64,000 bases of DNA from CAZGUH01 sp964529005 (GTDB lineage: Bacteria > Actinomycetota > Acidimicrobiia > Acidimicrobiales > Ilumatobacteraceae), in the NCBI GenBank assembly GCA_964529005.1, contig CAZGUH010000003.1, positions 88,613 through 152,612 of the forward strand, written 5' to 3'. This document shows, piece after piece, positions 41,141 to 48,625 of the stretch (within the stretch, counting starts at the first letter, position 1; every line of letters starts with the position of its first letter). The notes below the pieces were generated by a model. The model was not told where the DNA came from, searched no databases, and saw only the letters and a program-made list of their open reading frames with translations. The translations under genes were made by a program, and so were the position numbers.

Positions 41141-42123
41141 GTTCCTGCTCCCTCGTGGCCGTCACGCCACCGGATCCTGAACGACGCCGCCCACTGGTCG
41201 GGATGCGCCCGGATGATCGCCGTCCATCGATCCGCGAGCTGCTGCATCGTCGCCCGCTCGGCCGTGAAGCCGGTGCCGGCGCTGGCACGCCGCGGCGGCG
41301 GCGCGACGGGTGGGCTGACCTCCAGCCGCCAGCGGCGGCGGGCGACGCGCACCACCACGAACGTCACGATCGGCGCCTGGTGCAGGCGCGCCAGCGTCAC
41401 GATGCCGGCCGGCAGGTCGGCGCACGCGTCGAGGAACCGAACGGTGTGCATGCGCGGCGCGTCACCCCACGCGTCGTCGCCGAACACCACGAGCGCCCCG
41501 CCCTCGCGCAGGATGCGCCCGAACTCGCCGACCGGCGCGGTGCGATACGCGATGCGCATGCCGACCGACACCCGCATGTGCTCGATCGCCCAGGCCAACC
41601 AGTCGTCGGCGACGATCGCTGTGACGGGCGTGCTCAACAGGCGCTGGGGGGCGGACGTCGCCAGCTCCCAGCCGCCGAGATGCAGGCCGGCGAGGATGAA
41701 GCCGCACCCCGCGTCGGCGAGCTCGCGTGCATGCTCGAGGCCGTCGAGCTCCAGACTGGCGACGAACGCGTCGGGCTTGCCGAGCGCCCACAGCAGGTCG
41801 GCGGAGCGATGTGCCTCGTTGACCACCTCACGGCGCGCCGCGCGCCGCACGGCACGGGCGGTCGGCGGCGCGCCGAGGGCGTGCGCGATGTTCGTCGCCA
41901 GCGTGCGGCGCTTGCGCCGACGCACCGCCCACTCGGCATGGCCTCCTGCCACCGCCAGCACGTGAGCGACCGACGCCGGCGTCCGGCTTCCCGCCCACAC
42001 CGCTGCGTCGATCACCCTCGCCAGGACGCGCGCCGCCGTGCGCCCGCGCCCGAATGGGCGGCGGACCTCTCGCCGCTTCGCCGCAACCGGGGTCTCGGAC
42101 GCCGCGCCCGCTCGCAGAGCCAC
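41137..42123 (-). CDS. Lysophospholipid acyltransferase (LpxL/PatA-like)
   Basis: 328 aa. LPLAT family: LAGLHLGGWELA holds the HX4E-type catalytic motif (H-L-G-G-W-E), followed by RTAPVGEFGRILREGGALVVFGDDAWGD and the C-terminal HPDQWAASFRIRWRDG. Closest in style to the KDO2-lipid A acyltransferase/PIM acyltransferase group. The GTG start is chosen at 42123; an upstream start is unclear because of the gap 114 nt away. Likely acylates a membrane lipid at the cytoplasmic face, with PAP2 and YbhN proteins in the same operon. Confidence 0.87.
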   Translation of the reverse strand: MALRAGAASETPVAAKRREVRRPFGRGRTAARVLARVIDAAVWAGSRTPASVAHVLAVAGGHAEWAVRRRKRRTLATNIAHALGAPPTARAVRRAARREVVNEAHRSADLLWALGKPDAFVASLELDGLEHARELADAGCGFILAGLHLGGWELATSAPQRLLSTPVTAIVADDWLAWAIEHMRVSVGMRIAYRTAPVGEFGRILREGGALVVFGDDAWGDAPRMHTVRFLDACADLPAGIVTLARLHQAPIVTFVVVRVARRRWRLEVSPPVAPPPRRASAGTGFTAERATMQQLADRWTAIIRAHPDQWAASFRIRWRDGHEGAGT

Positions 42124-42236
42124 CTGGTCGCCGTCGATCAGACCCGCGCCGGCCGAGAGCTGCCGTGCACGATGCGCTGCCCGATGTCGACGAACGATCC
42201 GGTCATCTCGCTACCCCCTGCTGACGGCCCGACTTT

Positions 42237-42336
42237 NNNNNNNNNNNNNNNNNNNNNNNNNNNNNNNNNNNNNNNNNNNNNNNNNNNNNNNNNNNNNNNN
42301 NNNNNNNNNNNNNNNNNNNNNNNNNNNNNNNNNNNN
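42237..42336. other. Assembly gap of 100 N
   Basis: Exactly 100 unknown bases between two identical 55-mers (42182-42236 and 42337-42391). As at 12.8 kb this looks like a scaffold join of overlapping contigs. The surrounding 42124-42406 has no supported gene. Confidence 0.9.
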
Positions 42337-42406
42337 CGATGTCGACGAACGATCCGGTCATCTCGCTACCCCCTGCTGACGGCCCGACTTTAGCGGGGGC
42401 CTTCCC

Positions 42407-43309
42407 TCACAGGATGGTGATCAACCCCGCGAGCGACACGACCGACAGCGCGGTCGACATGACGACGATGCGGATGCTCAGCGACACGTCGGCCCGCAAC
42501 TGGGCGGCGAGGATCGTCGTGCTCACCGCCGCGGGCATGCCCGCCATCAGGATCGCGACGTCAAGAGCCGAGCCTGCCAGGCCCATCGACGCCGCCGTGA
42601 CCCACGCGATCACCGGCCCGAGCAGCAGCCGGTTGGCGGAGGCGCCGACCGGGTCGGTGAGGTCTCCTCGGCGGGGCAGCTGGAACGACATCCCGAGCGT
42701 CACCAGCATCACCGGGATCGCCGCCTGCGCGAGGGTCGACATCGATTCGTCGATCGCGATCGGGAGATCGGCGTTGGTGACGTTGACGAGCGCGCCGGCC
42801 ACGGCCGCGTAGATCGTCGGATAGCGGAAGGCCGCGAGCGCCACGTCCCGGCGGCGGGTGTGCGCGCCCACGGCATAGGTTCCGATCGTCACCGCGAACG
42901 TCGCGCTGATCAGCACGCTGATCGTGAACAGCAGGGTGCCGTATTCGAGGCCAGGGGAGCCGAACGCCAGCCGGCTGACCGGCAGGCCCAAGTTGCCCAT
43001 GTTGGGCACCGAGCTGGAGATCACGGTCGCGCCGCGCGCCGCGCGGTCGTGGCCCCGCACACCGGACCAACCGACCGAGACCACCACGTTCGCCAGGAAG
43101 ACGGCGAGGGAGACGCACGCGAGGCGCACCACCGCTCCCGCCTCGAACTCGGCCGATTCGAGACCGACGAACACCAGCGCCGGCGAGAACAGGAAGAACG
43201 TCGCCCGCTGGAGCGTCTGGAGGTCGAGACGCAGCCGCCGGCCCGCCGCCCCTCCGATCACTGCCACCGCGATCACCGGGAGGATCACGTCCAACAGCAC
43301 CTGGAGCAC
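42407..43309 (-). CDS. AEC family (auxin efflux carrier-like) transporter
   Basis: About 300 aa from the GTG of VLQVLLDVILPVIAVAVIGG; the frame is open for 55 more codons but that would run across the promoter of the divergent ligD-type gene. Ten or so membrane segments. Family features are VISSSVPNMGNLGLPVSRLAFG and, in the second half, MSTLAQAAIPVMLVTLGMSF and MAGMPAAVSTTILAAQ. AEC permeases transport organic anions such as malate or malonate. No metabolic partner is adjacent. Confidence 0.85.
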   Translation of the reverse strand: MLQVLLDVILPVIAVAVIGGAAGRRLRLDLQTLQRATFFLFSPALVFVGLESAEFEAGAVVRLACVSLAVFLANVVVSVGWSGVRGHDRAARGATVISSSVPNMGNLGLPVSRLAFGSPGLEYGTLLFTISVLISATFAVTIGTYAVGAHTRRRDVALAAFRYPTIYAAVAGALVNVTNADLPIAIDESMSTLAQAAIPVMLVTLGMSFQLPRRGDLTDPVGASANRLLLGPVIAWVTAASMGLAGSALDVAILMAGMPAAVSTTILAAQLRADVSLSIRIVVMSTALSVVSLAGLITIL

Positions 43310-43399
43310 GACGAGGCACGCTAACCCGCGCCGGCGCGTCGGCTTCAGCTCGTTTCCGCTGCCCGACGCTCGTCCGCCACGGACATGCGCGTGCGCCGG

Positions 43400-43405
43400 T
43401 ACGGT
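43400..43405 (+). promoter_or_regulatory. -10 box of LigD-polymerase gene
   Basis: TACGGT lies 7 nt before the GTG at 43413, the leaderless geometry seen elsewhere in the window. Confidence 0.35.
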
Positions 43406-43412
43406 CGGGGTG

Positions 43413-44378
43413 GTGGCAGCGTCGAAGAGTCCCGCGATCGAGATCGCCGTCGGCGAGCGCACGGTGCGCATCACGAACCCCGATCGGGTGTACTTCCCCG
43501 CCCTCGGCGCGACGAAGCTCGACCTCGTCCGCTACTACCTCAGCGTCGGCGACGGCATCGTCAACGCCGTGCGCGAGCGGCCGTGCATGCTGCATCGCTT
43601 CCCCACCGGCGTCAGCGGCGAGAAGGTGCACCAGAAGCGCGTGCCTGCCGGGGCTCCCCCATGGCTCGGCACGGTGCGCCTGTACTTCCCGCGCTACGGC
43701 CAGCACGCGGACGAGTTGTGCGTCACCGAGCTGGCCGAGGTGATCTGGGCGGTGCAAATGTCGACCGTGGAGTTCCATCCGTGGAACTCGCGCCGAGCCG
43801 ACACCGAGAAGCCCGACGAGTGGCGCATCGATCTCGACCCGATGCCCGACTGCCCGTTCGAGCGGGTGCAGCGCGTCGCACACGTCGTGCACGAGCTGCT
43901 CGACGAGATCGGCGCGGTCGGATGGCCGAAGACGTCAGGCGGCAAGGGGATCCACGTCTACGTGCGCATCGATCCCGCGCACGGGTTCCGTGAGGTGCGC
44001 CGGGCGGCGCTGGCGTTCGCCCGCGAGGTCGAGCGGCGGGCGCCCGACGACGTGACCACGACGTGGTGGCGCAAGGATCGCGACCCCGCCAAGCTGTTCG
44101 TCGACTACAACCAGAACGCCCGCGACCACACGATCGCCGCGGCCTATTCCGTGCGCGGTGTGCCGGACGCCCGGGTGTCGACGCCCATCCGCTGGGACGA
44201 GATCGACGACGTCGACCCGGCAGAGCTGACGATCCGCACGGTGCCCGATCGCTTCGCCGCGATCGGAGATCTCCATGCCGGCATCGACCACGCGGTCTAC
44301 GACATCGCTCCCCTGCTGGAATGGGCCGAGCGCGACGAGCGAGCCGGCGCCGTGGACCACGGCGAGTCGGACGCCTGA
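43413..44378 (+). CDS. LigD polymerase-domain protein (primase-polymerase)
   Basis: About 321 aa from the GTG at 43413 (43410 also possible). Archaeo-eukaryotic primase fold of the LigD polymerase domain: PDRVYFPALGATKLDLVRYY, MLHRFPTGVSGEKVHQKR, ADELCVTELAEVIWAVQM, the catalytic DLDPMP acidic pair, KTSGGKGIHVYVRID and LFVDYNQNARDHTIAAAYSVR. It adds ribo- or deoxyribonucleotides during end joining. No ligase, nuclease or Ku gene is present nearby, so this is a stand-alone PolDom protein. It may work with unlinked Ku/ligase genes or in excision repair, as related mycobacterial proteins do. Confidence 0.93.
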   Translation: MAASKSPAIEIAVGERTVRITNPDRVYFPALGATKLDLVRYYLSVGDGIVNAVRERPCMLHRFPTGVSGEKVHQKRVPAGAPPWLGTVRLYFPRYGQHADELCVTELAEVIWAVQMSTVEFHPWNSRRADTEKPDEWRIDLDPMPDCPFERVQRVAHVVHELLDEIGAVGWPKTSGGKGIHVYVRIDPAHGFREVRRAALAFAREVERRAPDDVTTTWWRKDRDPAKLFVDYNQNARDHTIAAAYSVRGVPDARVSTPIRWDEIDDVDPAELTIRTVPDRFAAIGDLHAGIDHAVYDIAPLLEWAERDERAGAVDHGESDA

Positions 44379-44444
44379 CGAAGAGAACCCGGATCCAGCG
44401 GGCCATCTGTCCTACGCTCTGCAACGGTCATCAGGAGGTTGCCA

Positions 44445-44963
44445 GTGTCCGATGCAGTGAACTTCGCGCTCTTCGTCGCCCGTGTGTGGGTCGGCGCCGT
44501 CATGCTCGCCCACGGGTGGAAGCACGTGAAGGCACTCAAATCGGGACCCGGGATGGCGAACTGGCTGAGCAGCCTCGGGCTGTCCAACGGGCCGTTGCAG
44601 GCGCAGATGCTGACGTGGAGCGAGGTGGGCGTGGCTCCGTTGCTGATCCTCGGCTTCCTGACCCCGGTCGCCTACGGCATCGCCGCGTCGCTGATGCTCG
44701 TCGCCTGGATCACCAACCACCGCGACAAGACGTTCTGGGTCACGGCGCGCCCGACGGAGGGCTGGGAGTACGTGGCGACGCTCGCCATCCTCTCGCTCGT
44801 GCTCGGCGTCCTCAGCCCGGGCGAGTGGTCGATCGACGACGCGGCCGAGTTCTCGTTCGTCTTCGAGCCCGACAAGGCGCTGCTCGTCACCGCGATCGTC
44901 GGCATCGGCGGCACGGCCGCCTATCTCGCCACGTTCTGGCGCCCAAAGAAGACCTCGGCCTGA
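44445..44963 (+). CDS. DoxX family membrane protein
   Basis: 172 aa from a GTG placed 6 nt after AGGAGG; the upstream in-frame TTG (44439) touches that site and is rejected. TACGCT (44413-44418) is a possible -10 box. Four membrane segments, beginning FALFVARVWVGAVMLAHGWKH, the DoxX signature, then LTWSEVGVAPLLILGFLTPVA. Family members are linked to thiosulfate oxidation or redox protection in the membrane; exact role unknown. Confidence 0.87.
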   Translation: MSDAVNFALFVARVWVGAVMLAHGWKHVKALKSGPGMANWLSSLGLSNGPLQAQMLTWSEVGVAPLLILGFLTPVAYGIAASLMLVAWITNHRDKTFWVTARPTEGWEYVATLAILSLVLGVLSPGEWSIDDAAEFSFVFEPDKALLVTAIVGIGGTAAYLATFWRPKKTSA

Positions 44964-44981
44964 GAGCGCACGCTCCCGGCG

Positions 44982-46160
44982 TCACCCCCAGCGGGGCTCC
45001 TCGCCGAGGATCCCGAGCACGGACTTGCCGACCAGCTCGTGCACCAACGGGCCGTTCGCGGGGTGGAAGCCGCCACAGCGCACGTCGCGGTAGAGACGCT
45101 CGAGCTCGTTGCCCTTGAACATCCCGCCGCCGCCCGACAGCTCCATCGCCATGTCGACGACCCGCTTGGCGGCCTCGGTTGCGCGGTACTTGCAGCTCAC
45201 GAGCTTCGCCGGCCACATGCCCCCGTGGTCCACGCCGTTCGACCAGTCGTCGGCGATCCGCTCGATCTGCGGCAGCACGCCCTCGAGCTCGATGAACATG
45301 TCCGCCAGGACGTGTTGGTACATCGGGTTGTAGGCCATCGAGCGGCCGTTCATCGCGACCGACGTCTTCTTCGACACCCCGGCCACCGCGAGATCGAAGG
45401 CGCGCTTGGCGACGGCGTAGTACACCGATGCGAACGTCGGCTCGGCCCAGGCGAAGATCGTCAGGATGAAGTTGTCCGCGCCGGCGAGACCGGCCGGGAC
45501 GACGCGAGCGATGTGGTCGTCCGCCACGAACGCGCCGTCGAGGATCGTGTCGTCGCTGCGCGTCGCTCGCATGCCGAGCACGTCCCAGGTCTCCTTGATC
45601 GTGTAGCCCGGGGTGTCGCGCGGCATGAAGGCGTGGACGATCTTCGGGTTCGCCGGGTCCTCGTCGTCGACCGCGTGGATCCCGAGTCGCGTCCACACCG
45701 GCGTGAGTGAGCCGAAGATCTTGTGGCCGTGCAACGTATACCCGCCGTCGGCGCGCCGTGCCTTGGCCACCGCGGCGAGCAACGGGAAGTCGTTGCCCAC
45801 CTCGCCGTGCCCCGCGGCGAAGATTTCACCGTCGGCCGCCTCCTGGAGCATCCACTCACAGCTCCGGTCTCCCGACCGCCAGAGATCGGCGGCGACGCCC
45901 ATCCAGTACAGGTGCATGTTCGTCGCCAGCGCCGTGGCGGGCGCGCGATAGGCGAGCTGCCGTTGCAGCTCGCAGACCTGCGAGAGGTTCATCCCGCGGC
46001 CGCCGAACTCCTCCGGAACGTTGATCAGCAGGTAGCCCGCCTGCCGAAGCTCCTCGAAGTCCTCGTGGAAGAACGTGTTCTCGCGGTCGTACTTCGGCGC
46101 TCTCTCCGCGCAGTGCTGGAGAAGCTCCTCTGACAGGACGGAATCCATGACCATGGCCAT
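44982..46160 (-). CDS. Acyl-CoA dehydrogenase family protein
   Basis: 392 aa. Acyl-CoA dehydrogenase/oxidase fold: LINVPEEFGGRGMNLSQVCELQ, then AAGHGEVGNDFPLLAAVAKARR and LHGHKIFGSLTPVWTRLGIHA in the middle domain, and ELSGGGGMFKGNELERLYRDVRCGGFHP at the C-terminus. The SCXEXXXGS-like loop is altered (AAGHGEVGNDF), so this may be a monooxygenase-type or otherwise specialised member. AGGGGG lies 7 nt before the ATG, and a promoter TTGACC-17-TACCGT is just upstream. Divergent from a second acyl-CoA dehydrogenase-like gene. Confidence 0.88.
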   Translation of the reverse strand: MAMVMDSVLSEELLQHCAERAPKYDRENTFFHEDFEELRQAGYLLINVPEEFGGRGMNLSQVCELQRQLAYRAPATALATNMHLYWMGVAADLWRSGDRSCEWMLQEAADGEIFAAGHGEVGNDFPLLAAVAKARRADGGYTLHGHKIFGSLTPVWTRLGIHAVDDEDPANPKIVHAFMPRDTPGYTIKETWDVLGMRATRSDDTILDGAFVADDHIARVVPAGLAGADNFILTIFAWAEPTFASVYYAVAKRAFDLAVAGVSKKTSVAMNGRSMAYNPMYQHVLADMFIELEGVLPQIERIADDWSNGVDHGGMWPAKLVSCKYRATEAAKRVVDMAMELSGGGGMFKGNELERLYRDVRCGGFHPANGPLVHELVGKSVLGILGEEPRWG

Positions 46161-46192
46161 GCCAACACCCCCTGCTGCTGACCCCTTTGGGC

Positions 46193-46221
46193 ACGGTAAG
46201 CCTGCGTCATCCTTTGGTCAA
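46193..46221 (-). promoter_or_regulatory. Promoter of minus-strand acyl-CoA dehydrogenase gene
   Basis: On the minus strand TTGACC (46221-46216) and TACCGT (46198-46193) are 17 nt apart, close to the housekeeping consensus. The leader is about 25-30 nt. Confidence 0.6.
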
Positions 46222-46240
46222 GAGCCGATTTCGGGGCGAA

Positions 46241-46246
46241 TACGCT
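46241..46246 (+). promoter_or_regulatory. -10 box of leaderless acyl-CoA dehydrogenase-like gene
   Basis: TACGCT lies 6 nt before the GTG at 46253. Confidence 0.4.
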
Positions 46247-46252
46247 GGCGCG

Positions 46253-47425
46253 GTGGGGCGTCAGCTGAGCGATGTGCACGAGGCGGTCGTGGAGATCGCC
46301 ACCCGATGGCGTGACGACAGGTCCGCCCGCCTTCGACGGCGGACTCTCGACCGCGGCGACTTCGAACTGCTGCGCGAAGCCGGGTTCTTGGACCTCGCCG
46401 CCCCGTCCGAGCACGGAGGGCTGTGGCGCGGGTCCGGGCCCAGCACCCGCCCGATCGCCGAGATGCTGCGCGTGTTGGCCGGCGGCGACGCGTCGGTCGC
46501 GCTGGTGTCGGCGATGCACCCGGCGGTGGTCGCGTTCTGGCTGTGCAACGACGATCCGGCGCAGGCCGGGTGGACCCGCCAGCAGCGGGCGGTGTACGAG
46601 ACCGTGATGGCCGGCGCGCAGTGGGGCACGATCACGTCCGAACCGGGCAGCGGTGGCGACATTGCCCGCACACGGACCGTCGCACAGCCCTCGGCGGCTG
46701 CGGCGGGGTGGCTATGTGGCGACGCCTACCGCATCACCGGGGACAAGCACTTCGGCAGCGGGTCCGGGGTCGTCACCTACATGATCACCTCGGCGCTGCC
46801 GGCCGACGGCGACGGCCCGGCGATGTTCGCCATCGACGTCCACGACGAGCCGTGGGTGCGAGGCGACGGGATGACGTTGACCGCCGAATGGGACGGCGTC
46901 GGGATGGCGGCGACCCAGAGCCACGCCATGCGGCTGGACGACATGCCGGCGGTGCGCCTTGCCTGGGACCGTCCGCTCCCCGAGTTGGCGGCCGGCGCGT
47001 CACCGGTCATCTCATCCCTCTTCACCGCCGTGGTGCTCGGCATCCTCGACGAGGCGATCGCCGTCGCCCGTGCCCAGATCGCCCCCAAGGCCGACGACCT
47101 GCGCGCGTATGAGCGCGTCGAATGGAGCGGAGCCGAGATGGACCATTGGCTCGCGATCCAGGCCTACGAGGGAGGTCTGCGTGCGATCGAGGCCGGCGAT
47201 CCCGTGGCCGCGCTGCACGGGGCGCTGCGCGCCAAACAGGCCGTGGCGGCGCTCGCCGAGCAGGCGATGCTGCGGCTCACCCGCGTGCTCGGCGGCGGGA
47301 CGTTCTCCCAGCGCTCACCGTTTTCCCGATGGTTCGAGGACGTGCGCGCCCTCGGCTTCCTGCGCCCGCCGTGGGGCCTGGCCTTCGACCAGCTGTTCGC
47401 CACCTCCCTGCCGCCGCCCGCCTGA
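46253..47425 (+). CDS. Acyl-CoA dehydrogenase family protein (divergent member)
   Basis: About 390 aa from the GTG at 46253; an ORF-opening ATG 22 codons upstream would run through the promoter. Features of the fold are LREAGFLDLAAPSEHGGLWRG, WGTITSEPGSGGDIARTRTV (the flavin-binding loop), ITGDKHFGSGSGVVTYMITSA and the C-terminal MLRLTRVLGGGTFSQRSPFSRWFEDVRALGFL. This layout also occurs in flavin monooxygenases such as DszC, so substrate and reaction are open. It shares a 90-bp divergent promoter region with the previous gene; the two may act in one pathway. Confidence 0.82.
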   Translation: MGRQLSDVHEAVVEIATRWRDDRSARLRRRTLDRGDFELLREAGFLDLAAPSEHGGLWRGSGPSTRPIAEMLRVLAGGDASVALVSAMHPAVVAFWLCNDDPAQAGWTRQQRAVYETVMAGAQWGTITSEPGSGGDIARTRTVAQPSAAAAGWLCGDAYRITGDKHFGSGSGVVTYMITSALPADGDGPAMFAIDVHDEPWVRGDGMTLTAEWDGVGMAATQSHAMRLDDMPAVRLAWDRPLPELAAGASPVISSLFTAVVLGILDEAIAVARAQIAPKADDLRAYERVEWSGAEMDHWLAIQAYEGGLRAIEAGDPVAALHGALRAKQAVAALAEQAMLRLTRVLGGGTFSQRSPFSRWFEDVRALGFLRPPWGLAFDQLFATSLPPPA

Positions 47426-47520
47426 CGTGGCGGTGGTTCGGAAAAGTGGCTCGTCCGCGATGAACTGGCAAAGCGAATCACGTCGACCCAACCAGTTCGC
47501 ACGACAAACAGGAGGCTCAC

Positions 47521-47928
47521 ATGGCCCTCACCCCCTACGTGTTCTACAACGGCGACTGCCAGGAGGCGTTCCGCTTCTACCACGAGGTGCTCGGCGGAGA
47601 CCTCCAGGTCATGAGGAACGCCGATGCCCCTGAAGGCAACGGCATGCCAGGGGCCGAGCCGCACCACGTGATGCACGCCGCCCTCATCTCGAGCTACGGA
47701 CAGCTGCTCGGGTCCGACGATCCGACGAGCGACGGTGGCCCGAAGGTCGGCGTGGCGGTGACGATCTCGGCACCCGACGAGACGGAAGGAAAGCGGATCT
47801 TCGACGGGCTGTCCGCGGGCGGCCGCGTCGACATGCCGTTCGGGCCGGCCTTCTTCTCCAAGGGCTTCGGCGCGTTCAACGACCGGTTCGGTGTGCCCTG
47901 GATGGTCGTCACCGAGGGCGACGTCTGA
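47521..47928 (+). CDS. VOC family protein (PhnB/glyoxalase-like)
   Basis: 135 aa with AGGAGG upstream of the ATG. PhnB/3-demethylubiquinone-methyltransferase-like VOC protein: LTPYVFYNGDCQEAFRFYHEVLGG, NGMPGAEPHHVMHAALIS and the end FGAFNDRFGVPWMV. These proteins form dimers of paired beta-alpha-beta-beta-beta units that may bind a metal; function is often unknown. The stop overlaps a possible CTG start of the next gene (CTGA). Confidence 0.87.
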   Translation: MALTPYVFYNGDCQEAFRFYHEVLGGDLQVMRNADAPEGNGMPGAEPHHVMHAALISSYGQLLGSDDPTSDGGPKVGVAVTISAPDETEGKRIFDGLSAGGRVDMPFGPAFFSKGFGAFNDRFGVPWMVVTEGDV

Positions 47929-48332
47929 CCGATACCCTGTCCGCGATCGACGTCCGTCTCAACCACACGATCGTCCCGTGCCGGGACGCGGAGGCGACGG
48001 CCCGCTGGTACGCGGACATGTTCGGGTTCGCCGCACCCGAGCATTGGGGGCCCTTCTGGCAAGTGACCACCGCGAACGGTGTCGCCCTCGACTTCGACGT
48101 GGGCGACACCGGCGAGGGCATGCGGTCGATCCACTACGCGTTCCTGGTCTCCGAGGCCGAGTTCGACGCGATCTTCGCCCGCATCGCCGAGCGTGAGCTC
48201 CCCTACTACGCCGACCCGATGGGCAGCCGCCGCGGCGAGATCAACCGCCACGACGGCGGCCGAGGGGTCTACTTTCCCGATCCCAACGGTCACTGGTTGG
48301 AGATCATCACCCGCCCATACGGCGGTGGCTGA
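47925..48332 (+). CDS. VOC family protein with apparent CTG start
   Basis: 135 aa if translation starts at the CTG of LTDTLSAIDVRLNHTIVPCRD. The glyoxalase-type domain needs the stretch VRLNHTIVPCRDAEATARWYADMFGF, yet the first ATG (48018) lies inside it, and no ATG, GTG or TTG precedes it in this frame. The CTG overlaps the upstream stop as CTGA, mirroring the ATGA/GTGA couplings nearby. The rest reads GVALDFDVGDTGEGMRSIHYAF and GRGVYFPDPNGHWLEIITRPYG, a normal VOC ending. Function unknown. Confidence 0.75.
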   Translation: MTDTLSAIDVRLNHTIVPCRDAEATARWYADMFGFAAPEHWGPFWQVTTANGVALDFDVGDTGEGMRSIHYAFLVSEAEFDAIFARIAERELPYYADPMGSRRGEINRHDGGRGVYFPDPNGHWLEIITRPYGGG

Positions 48333-48359
48333 AGGCTCAAGCAACACTTGAGCCTTCAG
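48329..48359 (+). terminator. Hairpin terminator after VOC gene pair
   Basis: A 13-bp perfect stem CTGAAGGCTCAAG / CTTGAGCCTTCAG with loop CAACA; it includes the stop codon of the VOC gene. No T tract follows. Confidence 0.65.
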
Positions 48360-48613
48360 CATGCGTTGGCCCCTTCTCGAGCTCAAGATTTGCGCGCCGA
48401 TCCGATGGATGGGAGTCGAACGTCGTCGGGACGTCCGGGCGAATGGACGGTGCGAGGGATCTACGGCGGCGGTGGCCAGCTGGATCGGCGGCGACTCTCC
48501 GGATGCGGCACGCGCCGCCGGGTGGGCGGCGACCCAGAGCTTCGGACAGCTGGCGGCGCAACAGGCCGTGTCGCTCACCGAAGTCACCACACAACCGCGC
48601 GGCGCCCCCTGGA

Positions 48614-48619
48614 TACTCT
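48614..48619 (+). promoter_or_regulatory. -10 box of leaderless helicase gene
   Basis: TACTCT lies 6 nt before the GTG at 48626. The 250 bp upstream back to the VOC terminator hold no supported gene. Confidence 0.45.
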
Positions 48620-48625
48620 GACGGG

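Noticed and set aside
42145..42213. 22-codon minus-strand ORF (begins MTGSFVDIGQ) at the second gap
   Set aside because: Too short, partly within the duplicated 55-mer at an assembly join, no family match.
48401..48480. Possible tRNA-like segment (GGGAGTCGAACGTC)
   Set aside because: No cloverleaf can be formed around it; acceptor and T-arm pairing are absent.
48361..48621. 86-aa plus-strand ORF between the VOC terminator and the helicase
   Set aside because: No ribosome binding site, no recognisable domain, and its 3' end overlaps the helicase -10 box. Possibly degenerate sequence; not supported as a gene.
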